Shown: positions 45,156-53,564 of the stretch, in pieces
Position numbering within the stretch: the stretch's first letter is position 1
How the letters are laid out: every line of letters starts with the position of its first letter
Source of the DNA: a bacterium
GTDB lineage: Bacteria > Acidobacteriota > Terriglobia > Terriglobales > Acidobacteriaceae
DNA: 62,632 bases
Assembly: GCA_026225095.1 (NCBI GenBank)
Contig: JAMFSC010000043.1
Span: 1 to 62,632, forward strand
Direction: 5' to 3'
Position numbers and translations under genes: made by a program
Notes under the pieces: generated by a model
Database searches by the model: none
What the model saw: only the letters and a program-made list of their open reading frames with translations
What the model was told of the DNA's origin: nothing

Positions 45156-45377
45156 ATGCACAGGAAACCTATTCCGGCCTCTTTCTCCCATGCCTCGATC
45201 GTTCCACTGGATATCGTCACGGTTGCTCTCGTGGAAGAGTGTGGGATTCTCGTTACGTTCTGCGATGGGACGGTTGCCTCCTACACGGCGGAGGAACTCG
45301 GCAGCCTGCGTCCATACCGAGAGCCTTTACCCAACTGGACCCGCAAACGGCAGATCTCGAGACCTTCCTGTCCTTGA
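45156..45377 (+). CDS. Small beta-rich protein, paralogue of 44579-44812
   Basis: Seventy-three residues from the ATG at 45156, with the conserved core described for the first copy (CDGTVASYTAEELGSLRPYRE). An upstream in-frame ATG at 45105 adds 17 residues without homology to the first copy. The C-terminus (NWTRKRQISRPSCP) is basic, unlike the acidic end of the other copy, so the pair may have diverged in partner. Function unknown. Confidence 0.55.
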   Translation: MHRKPIPASFSHASIVPLDIVTVALVEECGILVTFCDGTVASYTAEELGSLRPYREPLPNWTRKRQISRPSCP

Positions 45378-45450
45378 CAGACCGAGGGTCGGAAGACAGC
45401 GGCAGGTGGACGTCGGTGCCGAACCGAGGCGGAATTCGCCTGCACACTAT

Positions 45451-45505
45451 TTGGACTTAGGTGCCTTGCTTTGAATACTTTGAAACCCGATGGGGGGAGG
45501 GGGGC
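45451..45505 (-). repeat. Poly-C / AAAGTATTC dispersed repeat, copy 2
   Basis: Read on the minus strand: CCCCCCTCCCCCC, ATCGGGTTTCAAAGTATTC, then GGCACCTAAGTCCAA. Matches copy 1 at 7810 block for block with several substitutions. It lies in the 189-bp gap before the GT4 gene. Confidence 0.7.
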
Positions 45506-45566
45506 TCCTGCGCGGGTGAACCCGTGTAGGATGCTTGGGTGAGTCGAAGGTTAGAAGGAGCCTGGG

Positions 45567-46778
45567 ATGCGGGTTGGTCTGATGACGCGGGAGTATCCGC
45601 CCAATGTTTATGGTGGAGCGGGAGTGCATGTCGAATACCTCAGCCGGGAGATGGCCAAGCTGATCGAGGTTGAGGTCCATGCGTGGGGCAAGCAGGAGAT
45701 GGATGCCGGGCCCCTTACCGTCATCGGAGAAGAACCCTGGGACGCGATCGCCTCCGGGACCGGAGAAAAGTTCAAAGCCGCCCTCGAAGCCCTGTCGCTC
45801 AACCTGCTGCAGATGACGTCACTGGGTGGCGTCGACGTCGTCCACACCCACACATGGTATGTCTCGATGGCGGGCTTCTGGGCGAAGAAGCTCTTCGGGA
45901 TCCCATTCGTCCTGACCACGCACTCGCTGGAACCGCTGCGGGCGTGGAAGGCGGAGCAACTGGGCTCGGGGTACGCGATGAGCTCGTGGATGGAACGCAC
46001 CGCGATGCTGGACGCCGACGCGATCATCGCAGTCTCTCACGGCACCAGGGCCGATATCCTGAAGGTCTATCCCGAGGTCGATCCCGGAAAGATCCACGTC
46101 ATCTATAACGGCATCGACCTCGAGGAGTACCAGCGCACCGCGCGAACGGAGGCTCTGACCCGCTTCGGAGTCGACCCTGACAGTCCCTACGTGCTATTCG
46201 TCGGACGCATCACCCGGCAGAAGGGCGTCACGCACCTGGTCGAAGCCATCAAGTACCTGCCGGCGGGAACCCAGGTGGTCCTCTGCGCGGGAGCCCCCGA
46301 CACCCCGGAGATCGCCGCGGAGATGCGCGCAAGGGTGGACGAGGCTCGCATCCAGAACCCCAATATCTTCTGGGTCGACCAGATGGTGACCAAGGCCGAG
46401 GCCATCGAGTTTTACTCTCATGCAGCAGTCTTCTGCTGCCCGTCGGTCTACGAACCGTTCGGCATCATCAACCTCGAGGCCATGGCCTGCCGCGCCCCGG
46501 TCGTTGCCAGTGCCACCGGCGGCATCCTCGAGGTAGTGGTGGACGGAGAGACCGGCTATCTTGTCCCGTTCGAAGCCGACCCGGTCACCACCTTTCCTGC
46601 TTACCCGGAACAGTTCTCCCGCGACCTTGCGGCCAGGATTACCGATCTCCTGGAGGACACGGAGAAGGCCCGGCGGTTCGGCGAGGCCGGGAGGCGGCGG
46701 GTCGAGGAGACCTTCTCCTGGTCTGCCATCGCAAGCCAGACGGTCGCGCTCTACCACGCACTTCAGGAAGCTAAATAG
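45567..46778 (+). CDS. glgA: GT4 glycogen synthase (actinobacterial-type GlgA/GlgM-like)
   Basis: Transfers glucose from ADP- or UDP-glucose to an alpha-glucan, or to glucose-1-phosphate giving maltose-1-phosphate as mycobacterial GlgM does. The 403 residues have the GT4 fold: MRVGLMTREYPPNVYGGAGV at the acceptor-binding N-terminus, VVHTHTWY, FVLTTHSLEP, and the nucleotide-binding half with FVGRITRQKGV and CPSVYEPFGIINLEAM. It has the single-domain length of the actinobacterial form and not the longer GT5 form. RBS AGAAGGAG lies 6 nt upstream of the ATG. No branching enzyme is visible in the window; pgm is 3 kb away. Confidence 0.92.
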   Translation: MRVGLMTREYPPNVYGGAGVHVEYLSREMAKLIEVEVHAWGKQEMDAGPLTVIGEEPWDAIASGTGEKFKAALEALSLNLLQMTSLGGVDVVHTHTWYVSMAGFWAKKLFGIPFVLTTHSLEPLRAWKAEQLGSGYAMSSWMERTAMLDADAIIAVSHGTRADILKVYPEVDPGKIHVIYNGIDLEEYQRTARTEALTRFGVDPDSPYVLFVGRITRQKGVTHLVEAIKYLPAGTQVVLCAGAPDTPEIAAEMRARVDEARIQNPNIFWVDQMVTKAEAIEFYSHAAVFCCPSVYEPFGIINLEAMACRAPVVASATGGILEVVVDGETGYLVPFEADPVTTFPAYPEQFSRDLAARITDLLEDTEKARRFGEAGRRRVEETFSWSAIASQTVALYHALQEAK

Positions 46779-46916
46779 CGAAATGGTCGCCTCTCGTGGG
46801 TAAGTGCCCTGAGGCTGGCCCCGTAACAGGCGAGACGGGAAGTGTCTTGTTGCATGGAGGAAAGGGGAGCTTCGCGTCAGTAGGCAGGACCGAAACCAGG
46901 CTCCATTACTTTAGGA

Positions 46917-46929
46917 TGCAGATTCTGCA
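46917..46929. promoter_or_regulatory. 13-nt palindrome upstream of the IPT lipoprotein gene
   Basis: TGCAGA-T-TCTGCA, perfect arms, 36 nt before the start codon at 46965. The 186-bp leader between glgA and this gene also contains a stem (CCCGT/ACGGG) around 46823-46844. No factor can be named. Confidence 0.35.
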
Positions 46930-46964
46930 CTATTTACCTATCGCGACCGAGGAGAGTAGTACTA

Positions 46965-49900
46965 TTGCCCCACGTCATGAAACTTCATCTGCTCCGGTTC
47001 GCCGCCCCCGTTCGTTTTTTTTCGTTTTTTTTGGCTTCACTGACTGTAGTAGCTTTGGCGGGTTGCGCTGGTGGAAGTGTAGCTGGCTCTCCCCCTTCCC
47101 CTGTGCCGACTCCAGCGGTGATCAGCATCGCGTCCATCTCTCCCAAAGACGTGCCGGTGGGCTCGCAGGCGGTGACGCTGATCGTGACTGGAAGCGGATT
47201 CACCAGCAGCACGGTCGTAGTGCTGGACGGGACCTCGGAGCCGACGACTTACGTCAGCAGCAGTGAGATTCACGCGACGGTTGCTTCTGCCCAGATGCAG
47301 ACAGGAAAGGTGCTCGCGCTCGTGGTCAAAGACGGAGCGCAGAGTGTTGCGGCGGACGCAACGAACGCCCTGCAGGTGGACAATCCTACTCCGACCTTGA
47401 CGGCCATTGCACCCTCGGCGGTCCTTGTTGGATCGGGAGCTACGACCCTCGCGGTGACGGGCACCAATTTTGTCTCGGGTGCCGTGGTGGATGTGAACGG
47501 CAGTCCGCGGGATACGACCTTTGTCAGCACCACGCAGCTCACGGCGGCGATTTCGGCGACTGATTTTGCTCAGGCCGGGGCACTACTCTTCAACGTGACC
47601 AATCCACAGCCCGGAGGCGGTGCTTCCGGTACAGACGCGCTGTTGGTTAGCAATCCTCTACCCACCGTCGCTGCGGTTTCGCCGGGAACCTTGCTGGCAG
47701 GTGCTGCCGCCACGACGGTCACGATTACTGGTACTGGGTTTGTGTCGGGCACAGGTGTGCTCGTGAATGGAGCGAGCCGTAGCGCAGCCTATGTGAGCAG
47801 CACGGCGATGACCGTGGGGGTCACCGCTGCAGACCTTCTCGCTGCGGGCACGCTCGGCATCACGGCGGTGAATCCGGCTCCCGGTGGTGGGGTCTCCAGC
47901 TCGGCGACGTTGGCGGTCAACAATCCGACTCCGGGAGCACTTACCCTTACACCGGCAACCCTTCTGGCCGGAAATGCTGCCGCGACCGTGGTGACGGTGA
48001 CAGGCAGCAACTTCGTTCCTTCCAGCTCAATTCGCGTGAACGGAAGCGCGCGGCCCACAACCTTCGTGACGGCAAATCAGCTTCTCGTATCGCTCGAATC
48101 GGGAGACCAGGCTACGGCAGGAACGCTCTCCGTTGTCGCTGCGAATCCCGGTCCCGGCGGCGGAAGTTCACCGGCGGCGAGCCTGACGGTCACGAATCCA
48201 TCTCCAGGGGCGATCCTGGTGTCACCCAATCTTGTGGGCACGGGGACTGCGACGTCAACTGCCATCACAGTCACCGGCGCGAACTTCGTTCCTTCGACGG
48301 TTGTTCAGGTGAACGGAAACGCCCGTCAGACGACATACGTGAGTTCAACTCAACTGATTTCGGCGCTTACGGTGGCTGACCAGGCAAGCGCCGGAAGTCT
48401 ATCGGTAACGGCGTTCACCCCGGCTCCGGGCGGCGGCAGCTCCAGCGCAGCCTCGATTGCCGTCAATAATCCAACGCTCGGCAGCCTCTCACTTTCTCCC
48501 TCTGTCGTCCCCGCTGGCACGACGAGCAACGTCACCATCAACGTCACAGGCTCGGGCTTCATTCCGGGCACAAGCATCCTGGTGAATGGCTCGGCGCGAG
48601 CGACGACCTACGTCAGTGCAAGTCAGCTTACCTTTGTTCTACTCGTATCCGATGCGGTGAGCGCGCGTTCGATCTCGGTGACTGCGGCCAACCCGGCGCC
48701 TAGTCCATCAATCTCCCCGGCTGCGACCCTGACGGTAGCAGCGCCCACGCCGACGCCCACCATTACACAGGTCAGCCCCACCTCCTTCATCATCGGAACC
48801 GGTCCTGCCACGCTCTACGTCTACGGAACGAGCTTCACGAGTGCATCGACCGTTCAATGGAACGGGACAACACTCAACTCCAGCTATGGGTACGGCGCCA
48901 TCTATGCGTCGGGCGGATATACCTACGGCTACTATCTGGTCGCGCAGGTTCCGGCCAGCCTGCTGAGTACCTCGGGAACGGCGAGCGTGACGGTGACCAC
49001 GTCAACGGCTCTCACGCCGACCTCGAACGCTGTCCCCATTGCAATCACCAACCCGCCGGCCCCCACACTGACCTCTATCTCGCCGTCGGTGGGGCCGATC
49101 GCGACCAGCACCGCGATTACGCTCTCCGGCGCAGGCTTTACATCGTCGTCTGTCGTCTCCTTCAATGGGACTGCACTGGCGACCACTTTCAATAACTCGT
49201 CCTCGCTTTCCGTAACGCTTCCTGGGACCAGCAACCTCTTCCCTGGAAATGGCAGCTTTACGATCAATACGCCCGCTCCTGGCGGTGGTACCTCGGATGC
49301 GCAGGTCTTCACTTCGTACGTTCCGCTCGTCAGCAACAGCATGATCTACAGCCCGGTCGATGGCCTGCTTTACCTGTCGATCCCTGCAAGTGCCGGCGCG
49401 CCTTACGGCAACTCCGTGGTATCGATGGACCCCGCAACGGGCGCACTCGGAACCCCGATTCAGGTAGGCAGCGAGCCCAATAAGCTGGCAATCACGTCGG
49501 ATGGAAGGTATCTGTGGGTGGGTCTGGATGGTGCATCCGGAGTTCGCAAGATCGATCTGACGACGAAGACCGCCGGGCTGCAGTTCGCATTGAACAACAG
49601 CACAAGCAACAACGGGGCGGCCACTGCGATCGCCTTACTGGCTTTGCCTGGAGCAACCGATTCTGTGATCGTACTGCAGGGATCCAACTACTACAGCAGT
49701 GGCTTGACGATCTACGACAGCGGGTCCCTCCGCGGGTCGATGTCGGCGTTGACCTACTACTCGCAGTACGCCCTGCAGGTCGATGGCAGTCGCAACGAGA
49801 TCTATGTGGGTGGTTCCGGGCTCTACACCTACTCGTATAACTCGGCAGGGCTGACCGCAAAGACAACGAACAGCAACCCTGCGCTGGCAAGCAGCAGCTT

Positions 49901-52217
49901 CGACGAGATGCAGCTGGTAAGCGGTGCGCTGTACGACGACTTCGGCAAGGTCTACGATGCCGAAGCGGGTACGCTGCTGGGCACGCTTTATCAGACCGGC
50001 ACGACCGCAGCCCAGGGACCATCGTTCTACGACACGACGCTGGGAAAGATCTTCACACTCGACAACAATAGTTCGTCCTACTACTCGGGCTATAACCAGA
50101 TCCAGGTATTCAACCCGCTCGACTACAGCGCCGCGAGTACGGTGATGCCCATCAGCGTTCCCAGCTCGATCTATAACTCGGCTGGCGTGTATACGTACTT
50201 CACGCCGCACCGGCTTGTACGCTGGGGGAGCAACGGCCTCGCATTTCATACCTCTGTCGGCGTTTTCTCGCTGCGGTCCAATAGCGTCCGGGATCTCTCG
50301 ACGACCATTGCGGACCTGGGTGTCACCGTGACCGCTTCCGGAGGGACAACCACAGGTACAAGCACAACGTATACTGCCACGGTCACGAACTCCGGTCCTT
50401 CCGCCGCGACTGACGTAGCTTTGGCAATCCAGGTGCCGTCGACGGGCGTGCTGGTCTCCGCGTCGGCCACCAGCGGGACTTGCTCCACCTCAACCAGTGG
50501 CTGCAGCCTGGGAAGCATCGCAAGCGGTGCCACAGTGACGGCCACCATCTCCGTATTGCAGACGACAGCCGGGACTGCGACGCTGAATGTGCAGGTGAGC
50601 GGTTCCACCACCGACAATACTACGTCGAACAACGCAGCATCTGTCTCGATCGCGGTCACGGGCAACACCTATAACCTGACTCCGACATTGAGCTCGATCA
50701 CGCCGGCGGCGATCCGCAGCGGTAGCTCCGACACGACGCTTATCGTCACCGGAACCAACTTCACTGCGGGTTCTACCGTGATGCTCGGAACCACTGCGCT
50801 GACGACGACGTACACCAGCACCGCACAACTGAGCGCCATCGTTCCGGCGGCAAACCTCACCAGTATGAACTGGGCGTCTATCTCGGTGGTCTCGCCGTCC
50901 CCGGGCGGGGGCGCTTCGAATGCGTTTCCGTTGACGATCTATAGCGTGCTTTCACTGGGCGCGAACCACATCGTCTATGATCCGTTTTCGCGGAAGCTGA
51001 TGACCAGCGTATCGACCGGGTCGAGTACGGTTGCCGGCAACTCGCTGGTCGCGATCACCCCGGAGACAGCGAGCATCGGAACCCCGGTTGTTCTAACAGC
51101 TCAACCGACCCAACTGGCTCTCAGTACGAGTGGACAGACGCTGTACGCGGCGCTGAACAATACGCAGAGCCTGTCTCGATACAACATGCTCACGGGTGTT
51201 GCGGATACGATTTCAATTCCGACTCCTTCCAACAATAACTACGGCACGCCGTACGCATCCGGCCTCGCGGTACAACCAAACACAGAGAACACGCTGGCGC
51301 TCTCACTCGGCGCTTACTATTATGGGCTTGGGATCTATGACTATTCAACGAGTGCGAAGACGCTGACTGCCCGCAGCTCCTCTTCCGGCCTCTACAACAC
51401 CTATGACTGCCTGCGGTTCGGCGATCCCACAAACCTGTTCGCCAACTCGGATAGCACCTATCTGACGGACTTTGCTGTCAGTGCGACGGGGTTGGGTTCG
51501 ACGACGGGAACGACGTATACGCTTAGCCGCTTCAGCTGCTTCAACCTGGTGAATGGTACAGCCTATGCAAGTCAGGGCGGCGTTGCAACTGTGTCGTCGA
51601 CTGGGTTGGTGCAGCAGATCGGCAGCTTCACACTTCCTGCGTCTTACTATTACTCCTCCTCCTCCGGCAGCGCACCCGTGGCCCCCGACCAGTCGATCGG
51701 CCAGGTATTCTTCCCGGGCAGTACCACGCTGTCGAGTTACGGTACCGCCGATGGGCTGTTGTCGTACGATGCCAAGAACTACCTGCGTACCGCGATCCTT
51801 CCGCTCAACATGTCAGCCATTGAGGGAAGCACAAATTACTCGCAGCTTGATCTCGTGCGCTGGGGACAGGACGGGCTGGCTGCGCTTACGTCTACAGGGC
51901 ACATCTATCTGGTTCGCGGACCGTTTGTCGTACCGCAATTGTTGAATTCGAATACTGCGGCGATCCTGACGTCCGGTTCTCCTGCCACGATCACCCACGG
52001 CACTGGCAATATCTTGCTGACTGTCACCGGAAGCAACTTCGTCCCCGGTGTGGCGGCTACATGGAATGGCAGCTACCGCACAACCACGATCGTGGACCCG
52101 ACCGACATCTCGATCGCGATTCCGGCGAGTGACATCGCATCTGCAGGAACCGCCGCAATCGTAGCCACCAACCCGGGCGCTCCCTCATCAGGCGCAATCA
52201 GCATCACGATCCAGTAG
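46965..52217 (+). CDS. Giant IPT/TIG lipoprotein with two beta-propeller-like regions
   Basis: Predicted 1750-residue surface or periplasmic lipoprotein. TTG at 46965 has the GAGGAG ribosome site about 10 nt upstream; the ATG at 46977 would be 22 nt away. The lipobox LAGC puts the acylated Cys at residue 34. About eight IPT/TIG Ig-like units follow (near 48-820, roughly 90 residues each, with repeated TVTGSNFVP and NPAPGGG), then a propeller-like region (about 820-1100), a DUF11-type domain (about 1115-1235), a ninth IPT unit, a second propeller-like region (about 1330-1660) and a final IPT unit. Ser/Thr/Ala content is high. IPT proteins occur in adhesins and polysaccharide-binding proteins; the ligand is unknown. 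Confidence 0.88.
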   Translation: MPHVMKLHLLRFAAPVRFFSFFLASLTVVALAGCAGGSVAGSPPSPVPTPAVISIASISPKDVPVGSQAVTLIVTGSGFTSSTVVVLDGTSEPTTYVSSSEIHATVASAQMQTGKVLALVVKDGAQSVAADATNALQVDNPTPTLTAIAPSAVLVGSGATTLAVTGTNFVSGAVVDVNGSPRDTTFVSTTQLTAAISATDFAQAGALLFNVTNPQPGGGASGTDALLVSNPLPTVAAVSPGTLLAGAAATTVTITGTGFVSGTGVLVNGASRSAAYVSSTAMTVGVTAADLLAAGTLGITAVNPAPGGGVSSSATLAVNNPTPGALTLTPATLLAGNAAATVVTVTGSNFVPSSSIRVNGSARPTTFVTANQLLVSLESGDQATAGTLSVVAANPGPGGGSSPAASLTVTNPSPGAILVSPNLVGTGTATSTAITVTGANFVPSTVVQVNGNARQTTYVSSTQLISALTVADQASAGSLSVTAFTPAPGGGSSSAASIAVNNPTLGSLSLSPSVVPAGTTSNVTINVTGSGFIPGTSILVNGSARATTYVSASQLTFVLLVSDAVSARSISVTAANPAPSPSISPAATLTVAAPTPTPTITQVSPTSFIIGTGPATLYVYGTSFTSASTVQWNGTTLNSSYGYGAIYASGGYTYGYYLVAQVPASLLSTSGTASVTVTTSTALTPTSNAVPIAITNPPAPTLTSISPSVGPIATSTAITLSGAGFTSSSVVSFNGTALATTFNNSSSLSVTLPGTSNLFPGNGSFTINTPAPGGGTSDAQVFTSYVPLVSNSMIYSPVDGLLYLSIPASAGAPYGNSVVSMDPATGALGTPIQVGSEPNKLAITSDGRYLWVGLDGASGVRKIDLTTKTAGLQFALNNSTSNNGAATAIALLALPGATDSVIVLQGSNYYSSGLTIYDSGSLRGSMSALTYYSQYALQVDGSRNEIYVGGSGLYTYSYNSAGLTAKTTNSNPALASSSFDEMQLVSGALYDDFGKVYDAEAGTLLGTLYQTGTTAAQGPSFYDTTLGKIFTLDNNSSSYYSGYNQIQVFNPLDYSAASTVMPISVPSSIYNSAGVYTYFTPHRLVRWGSNGLAFHTSVGVFSLRSNSVRDLSTTIADLGVTVTASGGTTTGTSTTYTATVTNSGPSAATDVALAIQVPSTGVLVSASATSGTCSTSTSGCSLGSIASGATVTATISVLQTTAGTATLNVQVSGSTTDNTTSNNAASVSIAVTGNTYNLTPTLSSITPAAIRSGSSDTTLIVTGTNFTAGSTVMLGTTALTTTYTSTAQLSAIVPAANLTSMNWASISVVSPSPGGGASNAFPLTIYSVLSLGANHIVYDPFSRKLMTSVSTGSSTVAGNSLVAITPETASIGTPVVLTAQPTQLALSTSGQTLYAALNNTQSLSRYNMLTGVADTISIPTPSNNNYGTPYASGLAVQPNTENTLALSLGAYYYGLGIYDYSTSAKTLTARSSSSGLYNTYDCLRFGDPTNLFANSDSTYLTDFAVSATGLGSTTGTTYTLSRFSCFNLVNGTAYASQGGVATVSSTGLVQQIGSFTLPASYYYSSSSGSAPVAPDQSIGQVFFPGSTTLSSYGTADGLLSYDAKNYLRTAILPLNMSAIEGSTNYSQLDLVRWGQDGLAALTSTGHIYLVRGPFVVPQLLNSNTAAILTSGSPATITHGTGNILLTVTGSNFVPGVAATWNGSYRTTTIVDPTDISIAIPASDIASAGTAAIVATNPGAPSSGAISITIQ

Positions 52218-52833
52218 AGGGTGTGAAAGTGCAGTGGGTTTTGACGCAAGGGGGGCAATAATTTGTAACCTCTGACTGCATAGATCCTATGCAGTCAGAG
52301 CAAGCCTTTCATGTGCCCACACTTGTGGGGAAGAGATGGGGGATGTTCCGCCTCAAGCCATGGACACGGAAAGCGTTCAAGGGGATCAATGCACCGAAGG
52401 GCAGGTCAATGACACCGACGTGAGGATCGAGAAGAAGTAATCCATAGCGCTTTGTGTTCATTCCTGGAGCATTTCACTGGTTGCTGTGGTTTCCCGACGG
52501 ACTTCATCCGCGCGATAAACGCACCATAGCAGACCACTTTCGATTCAGCGCCCGCTGTCCAGTTTTTCCATGCAACGGCCCACATTCTGCGCACGAAAAG
52601 CTTCTGGTGAAACATTGGGAAATTTCGATCATTGCCCCCTAACCCTTTTAGAACACCATGGATAGAGGAGACTCGCAGAAAACGGCTATTTCATACCACT
52701 TTATTAGAAATTCCAAACCCAGTGGTCTGACCACATGGTCGGCAAATAGGGAAGCGAACCAAACCTTCAGGTGAACGGCTCTAACCCTATGGATACGCTC
52801 CTCACCTGCCTATAGCAGGTTTGATGACGCGCT
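52218..52833. other. Gene-free interval, 616 bp
   Basis: Contains the R3 inverted-repeat copy A (52495-52735). I see no ORF with convincing coding features, and no terminator after the IPT gene apart from weak hairpins. Confidence 0.6.
52495..52735 (-). repeat. R3 repeat, copy A (inverted relative to copy B)
   Basis: Reads, on the minus strand, in the same order as 55539-55778: GGTCAGACCACTGGGTTTGG, CTAATAAAGTGGTATGAAAT, CAATGTTTCACCAGAAGCTT, GTGGGCCGTTGCATGGAAAA, GGTGCGTTTATCGCGCGGAT. Identity is high over about 240 bp. Short terminal inverted repeats (CAGACCACT/AGTGGTCTG) bound the inner 200 bp. Confidence 0.85.
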
Positions 52834-53283
52834 CTAGGGATTGGACGGCAAAGAGAATTGGGTCTCGGTCGCTGGCTGGGCAGTGACAACAGAAGAAGAC
52901 CCTGACATGCCCGCGTTCTCGGAGGAAGGAGCGGTTCCGGGACCGAGGCCGAGCTTGATGAGCGCACGGGAGTCGGGAGTGAGCTTTGTCTGCCAGCCAT
53001 TGTCTCCCTGCAACTTTTCGAGGGCGGCCTGTGTGACGCTATCCCACTTGCCTGTGGGCTCTCCAGTGAGATAACCCTGCTTGATGAGCGCACTCTGGAT
53101 CTGTGTGGTTCGTTCGGGATCTATGCCGCGTTGGCTGGTGGGCCTGGGGGTGGGCTTGGTTGGGGCGTGCCTGGTAAATAGATGCTGAGAGGTCGGACCT
53201 CTGCGGGTGTGAGGCGACGCAAGGGATGGGATGGAGGAAGCAACAACGAGAGCGGAGAAGAGGGTGGTACGACCAAGCCGCAT
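52834..53283 (-). CDS. Secreted peptidoglycan-binding-like small protein
   Basis: From the ATG at 53283 (MRLGRTTLFSALVVASS), 149 residues with a signal peptide. A basic Thr/Pro-rich segment (RHAPTKPTPRPTSQRG) precedes a helical unit IQSALIKQGYLTGEPTGKWD, followed by VTQAALEKLQGDNGW, which resembles the PG_binding_1 fold. The tail is Ser/Gly-rich. GAGG lies 9 nt before the start. It shares the same strand with htrA and lies 281 bp after its stop, behind a terminator, so it is probably separately expressed. Binding to peptidoglycan is inferred from similarity. Confidence 0.75.
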   Translation of the reverse strand: MRLGRTTLFSALVVASSIPSLASPHTRRGPTSQHLFTRHAPTKPTPRPTSQRGIDPERTTQIQSALIKQGYLTGEPTGKWDSVTQAALEKLQGDNGWQTKLTPDSRALIKLGLGPGTAPSSENAGMSGSSSVVTAQPATETQFSLPSNP

Positions 53284-53507
53284 AGAGAGTGCCTCAAGAG
53301 TATGCTTCAACTGCCGTGGTACGACGTGTGTCCGCTGGGTATGGACACAAGACTACGATGGAAGTCGCTTAGCCACAAGGGGCGTGGGTTGTCCGGTTGC
53401 AACTATTTCAAAGATATTGAATCTTTGGGGGCTTTGCGTCTCCCAAGCGGCTATGTGGTTTATCGGCGGGCTCGGACGGGAGATGAGCCATGCATTCAGC
53501 GTGGGAC

Positions 53508-53548
53508 AAAAAGGGGTGCGGAACGAGATGTTCCGCACCCCCCTTTTT
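53508..53548. terminator. Bidirectional terminator after htrA
   Basis: GGGTGCGGAAC-GAGAT-GTTCCGCACCC with AAAAAGG on one side and CCTTTTT on the other, 17 nt past the htrA stop. The symmetrical A and T tracts let it act on both strands. Confidence 0.9.
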
Positions 53549-53564
53549 CAGACTGGTCGATCGG

